From Listeria sp. PSOL-1 (GTDB taxonomy: Bacteria; Bacillota; Bacilli; Lactobacillales; Listeriaceae), in contig NZ_LR760298.1 in assembly GCF_902806445.1 (NCBI RefSeq), positions 1,612,001-1,676,000 on the forward strand: a DNA stretch of 64,000 bases, read 5' to 3'. Under the pieces are notes generated by a model. It was not told where the DNA came from and ran no database searches. It saw only the letters and a program-made list of their open reading frames with translations. Positions 61,428 through 64,000 of the stretch are shown here, piece by piece. The translations under genes and the position numbers were made by a program. How positions within the stretch are numbered: the first letter of the stretch is position 1; the number at the start of each line of letters is the position of its first letter.

Positions 61428-62867
61428 CTAGATATAGCAAATTGCTTCTACATCAATATGGCAAAACGCAGCAGCTTCATCTTCTTCCCAATTTAAACAA
61501 TGCACTAAGAAGAAAGCTGCCAGTTCTGCTGTCTTCTCCTCGGGCCACTTACTTTCCATTTTGAATAGGTGCGAAGCCATTTTATGGTAAAAAGAAAGAT
61601 ACTCGCTTGAAAGTGATAAGCCTTGCTCCTCGTAAAAATGCCAAACCTTCAACAATTCAGCACCATTTTGTTCTAATGTATCTGGTAAATAATCCAGTTT
61701 AGTAAATATAAGATGTTCTAAATAACTCCATTTACTCATATCAAAAAGCGGATGAAACAATACAATTTCCGCCCGAGTAGCCGAAATCGATAAAGCATAC
61801 ACCCCAATGAAGCGATACACTTCGTCTTCTGCATCAAGCAGCGTTAATACTTCAATAATATCATCAGCAAAATTCACTTTTTCATGCCAAGGAAAATCGC
61901 TGTGTTCATAGATATCACAATCTAGAAATTGCTGCCACATCGCCTTAGATTCTTCTAAAAAATCAAGATGAAAAGCCGACTTAGCATAATAATAACAATA
62001 CCTAGCACGATCTGTTATCTCTAAATCGTCAACTGTTTGAAACAACCTCCAAGCTTGTTTATATTCACCAGCCATTGCATGAATAATTGCCAGTCGCTCC
62101 TTATGATAAGCCAAAACAGGAAGAATATTTTTTAATTGATGATAGAAAAAATGCGCCTTTTCCTGTTGATTTTTAAAGTAGTAATAATGATACATATCTG
62201 CTAACCCAAGCAAGTTCCCAGGGTTACGCTCTAATAAATCAGCCAATATCTTAAGCCCTTTTTCTTCCAATAACTGCTCAAAATAAAGCGCAGCAAGTTG
62301 ATTATACGCTGGCCAAAAATTAGGTCGCTCATTCAACACTTTTTCTAAAAATTGGCAAGCCGAAGAACTGTCTTCTTCAGCCAAATACTGATTAATTTCT
62401 TTTTTATATTCGTAAAATTCTTGCTCATAATGACTAAAACGACTTTCAAGCATACCAGCAATCGGCGTTTCTTCAAGTAAAATATGTGCAAGATCATCCG
62501 CTTCTTCTTTATATTCGCCATTTGGATTTAGCTCCAAATAACGTCGAACATATTGCAACGCTCGCCGATAATCTTTCATATAAGCAAAATTATTAGCAAT
62601 AAAATAATAGCATTCCGTCATCTCTGGACTAATTTCTTCTAAAATTCGCCTAAGCAGCTGATTCGATTCATAAAATCGCCTAATCTCAGTGTAACAGATC
62701 GCCAGTTGACACATAATAACTGGTTCACGAGGCTCAAGTTCGTTCGCTCGCTTTAAAAAGCGAATCGCTTCTTTGAGATTTTCTTCTCTGAAAAAAGTTA
62801 AACCTCTTTGAAAATAAAATTGACCGCTCGGGAGAAAATGAACGATCTTCGTTACTTCTTTTTTCAC
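61428..62867 (-). CDS. TPR-repeat protein of unknown function
   Basis: A 479-residue protein of tandem helical repeats. Typical TPR units are visible near residues 14-47 (FYFQRGLTFFREENLKEAIR) and 85-120 (YFIANNFAYMKDYRRALQYV), with more degenerate repeats after. No signal peptide or enzyme domain. Probably a protein-interaction scaffold. It sits at the conserved place between trxB and an acetyltransferase. Confidence 0.85.
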   Translation of the reverse strand: MKKEVTKIVHFLPSGQFYFQRGLTFFREENLKEAIRFLKRANELEPREPVIMCQLAICYTEIRRFYESNQLLRRILEEISPEMTECYYFIANNFAYMKDYRRALQYVRRYLELNPNGEYKEEADDLAHILLEETPIAGMLESRFSHYEQEFYEYKKEINQYLAEEDSSSACQFLEKVLNERPNFWPAYNQLAALYFEQLLEEKGLKILADLLERNPGNLLGLADMYHYYYFKNQQEKAHFFYHQLKNILPVLAYHKERLAIIHAMAGEYKQAWRLFQTVDDLEITDRARYCYYYAKSAFHLDFLEESKAMWQQFLDCDIYEHSDFPWHEKVNFADDIIEVLTLLDAEDEVYRFIGVYALSISATRAEIVLFHPLFDMSKWSYLEHLIFTKLDYLPDTLEQNGAELLKVWHFYEEQGLSLSSEYLSFYHKMASHLFKMESKWPEEKTAELAAFFLVHCLNWEEDEAAAFCHIDVEAICYI

Positions 62868-62910
62868 TTTCTCCCCTCCATTTCTTCTTTGATAATAAAA
62901 AGTGCTTTTT

Positions 62911-63390
62911 TCATTTCATTTGCATAGGATTACTTGTAACAAAAGCACCCGGTGGAATATTTTTTGACACGACTGTTCCTGCTCCAATTGTAGCGTTATC
63001 ACCAATTATAATGCCGGGTAAAATTGTTACATTTGCACCAATTAAGACATTATCTCCAATAATAACCTCACCAACACGATATTCCTTGATTAAATACTCA
63101 TGTGTCAAAATCGTAGTATTGTAGCCAATAATTGTATTTGAGCCAATTGTAATCTTTTCAGGAAAAAGCAAATCGGGCGTCGCCTTATAAGCAAAGGCCG
63201 TTTTCGCACCGATTTCCATGCCTAACAGTTTACGGTATAGTTTCCTTTTACCCGCAATCCATGGAAAAAAACGACAACATTCAATAATTATTGTATTTTT
63301 CAATACCCGCCAGAAAGAAACGGATTGATAAAGATGAAATAACGGGTTTTCATTGTTATTTTTTGCAGGAAAACTTTTCACATCCCGCAT
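62911..63390 (-). CDS. Hexapeptide-repeat acyltransferase
   Basis: A 159-residue left-handed beta-helix acyltransferase. The C-terminal 90 residues show hexapeptide turns: ITIGSNTIIGYNTTILTHEY, then VIIGDNVLIGANVTILPG and GDNATIGAGTVVSKNIPPG. The N-terminal 60 residues are helical and may face the membrane. Acceptor unknown, perhaps a cell-surface sugar. It lies three bases after the ppaX stop. Confidence 0.85.
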   Translation of the reverse strand: MRDVKSFPAKNNNENPLFHLYQSVSFWRVLKNTIIIECCRFFPWIAGKRKLYRKLLGMEIGAKTAFAYKATPDLLFPEKITIGSNTIIGYNTTILTHEYLIKEYRVGEVIIGDNVLIGANVTILPGIIIGDNATIGAGTVVSKNIPPGAFVTSNPMQMK

Positions 63391-63393
63391 GCT

Positions 63394-64000
63394 TTACTGC
63401 TCCTCACTTCTTACAATTTTAAGTAAATCGCCCATTGTTGCTAACATATAATCAGGATGATAATTTTGTAAATGCTGAACACCCTTAATTGTCCAAGAAA
63501 CTCCTGCTGTGAGCGTCCCCGCATTTTTTCCTGCTAAAATATCATGATAATTATCGCCCACCATAATAGCCTCATCCGCTGTAGCGTTTAAGAGCGATAA
63601 CGCCATCTTTATTCCTTCTGGATCAGGTTTTGCTTGATTTACTTGATCAAGCCCAATCACAACTTGAAAAAATTTATCTAAACCGGTTAATTTTAATCCG
63701 CGCATGATCACATCATATCGCTTCGTTGAGACGATAGCTAGTTTGTAATTTTCTTCGTAAAGTGCCCGCACAGCTTCATATACTCCATCATATTCAAGAA
63801 CTAAAGCATCATGGTTGGCGATATTGTGCTCTCGATAAACAGCTGTCATTTCATCAACCCGATCTGGTAAAAATTGTTGAAATGTCTCACTAAGTGGCGG
63901 ACCAATAAACGGCAAAATATCTTCACGCGTAAACACCTGATTTGGGAAAAAAAGACTTAACGTTTCTGTAAAACTAGCAATAATTAGTTCATTTGTGTTA
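63394..64000 (-). CDS. ppaX: Pyrophosphatase PpaX (HAD family), N-terminus outside window
   Basis: HAD-superfamily hydrolase that in Bacillus hydrolyses pyrophosphate released by HPr kinase/phosphorylase. The frame stays open to the window edge, so the N-terminal nucleophile motif is not visible. The visible part starts with [10 protein letters not shown], then [15 protein letters not shown], the Ser/Thr motif [10 protein letters not shown] and the acidic motif [18 protein letters not shown]. About 202 residues are seen of about 216. The context (hprK-lgt-ppaX in Listeria) fits. Confidence 0.9.
   Translation of the reverse strand, partial: NTNELIIASFTETLSLFFPNQVFTREDILPFIGPPLSETFQQFLPDRVDEMTAVYREHNIANHDALVLEYDGVYEAVRALYEENYKLAIVSTKRYDVIMRGLKLTGLDKFFQVVIGLDQVNQAKPDPEGIKMALSLLNATADEAIMVGDNYHDILAGKNAGTLTAGVSWTIKGVQHLQNYHPDYMLATMGDLLKIVRSEEQ

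Overview
The window is low-GC Gram-positive chromosome whose gene content and order point to the genus Listeria in the broad sense. The run clpP, namA, whiA, yvcK, rapZ, phosphoglucomutase, galE, trxB, TPR protein, acetyltransferase, ppaX, the order sufCDSUB, metNIQ, cesRK, CDF, thioredoxin, gcvH, ArsC-like, rodA, heme-type ABC, and the group dtpT, cbpA-like, hdeD, metX all match L. monocytogenes neighbourhoods as I remember them. Blocks that are far apart there are joined here, and several accessory genes are inserted, so this is probably a more distant Listeria species. Species assignment from this window alone is not possible.

Layout. 1-9.6 kb: truncated purine permease, gdhA, a lactonase, a DinB-fold protein, the peptide transporter dtpT, the RNA polymerase recycling helicase helD behind a remarkable palindromic promoter region, and a CBS/ACT protein resembling c-di-AMP-binding CbpA. 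9.6-12.9 kb: speG, an HdeD-type membrane protein behind a SigB-type promoter, a SAM-I riboswitch with metX, and a methyltransferase. 13-20.3 kb: a beta-glucoside utilisation operon (GH3, PTS EIIC, ROK kinase, GH1) with a divergent AraC regulator. 20.4-25.6 kb: the SUF iron-sulfur cluster operon. 25.8-27.8 kb: a copper-type P-ATPase bordered by repeats. 28-39.3 kb: methionine ABC importer behind a second SAM riboswitch, a CesRK-like two-component system, CDF exporter, thioredoxin, gcvH, ArsC-like protein, rodA and a heme/siderophore ABC importer. 39.5-41.2 kb: small genes, a LicT-like antiterminator with its own RAT site, and a SigB-type small protein gene. 41.6-49.1 kb: a probable threonine-to-glycine catabolic operon (PRD regulator, kbl, SDR-type tdh, permease) with a second near-identical permease upstream. 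49.4-50.9 kb: two accessory genes beside a tRNA-Arg(CCG). 51-64 kb: CtsR-controlled clpP, nupC, and the conserved namA-to-ppaX block.

The most unusual structure is not a gene. A family of intergenic elements of about 150-200 bp has five long copies (near 10.2, 27.8, 41.3, 51.7 and 60.2 kb, one of them inverted) and several short or partial copies (20.3, 25.8, 43.0, 57.3 kb). Each long copy folds into a long stem whose sequence differs between copies while pairing is kept, around a conserved unpaired core. A second highlight is the helD upstream region: a perfect 17-bp inverted repeat carries a -10 hexamer in each arm, so a consensus promoter faces head-on into the helD promoter. A third is a candidate small RNA with cytosine-rich loops before gdhA. 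Gene starts were moved from the longest possible start where a Shine-Dalgarno sequence clearly favours an internal codon.
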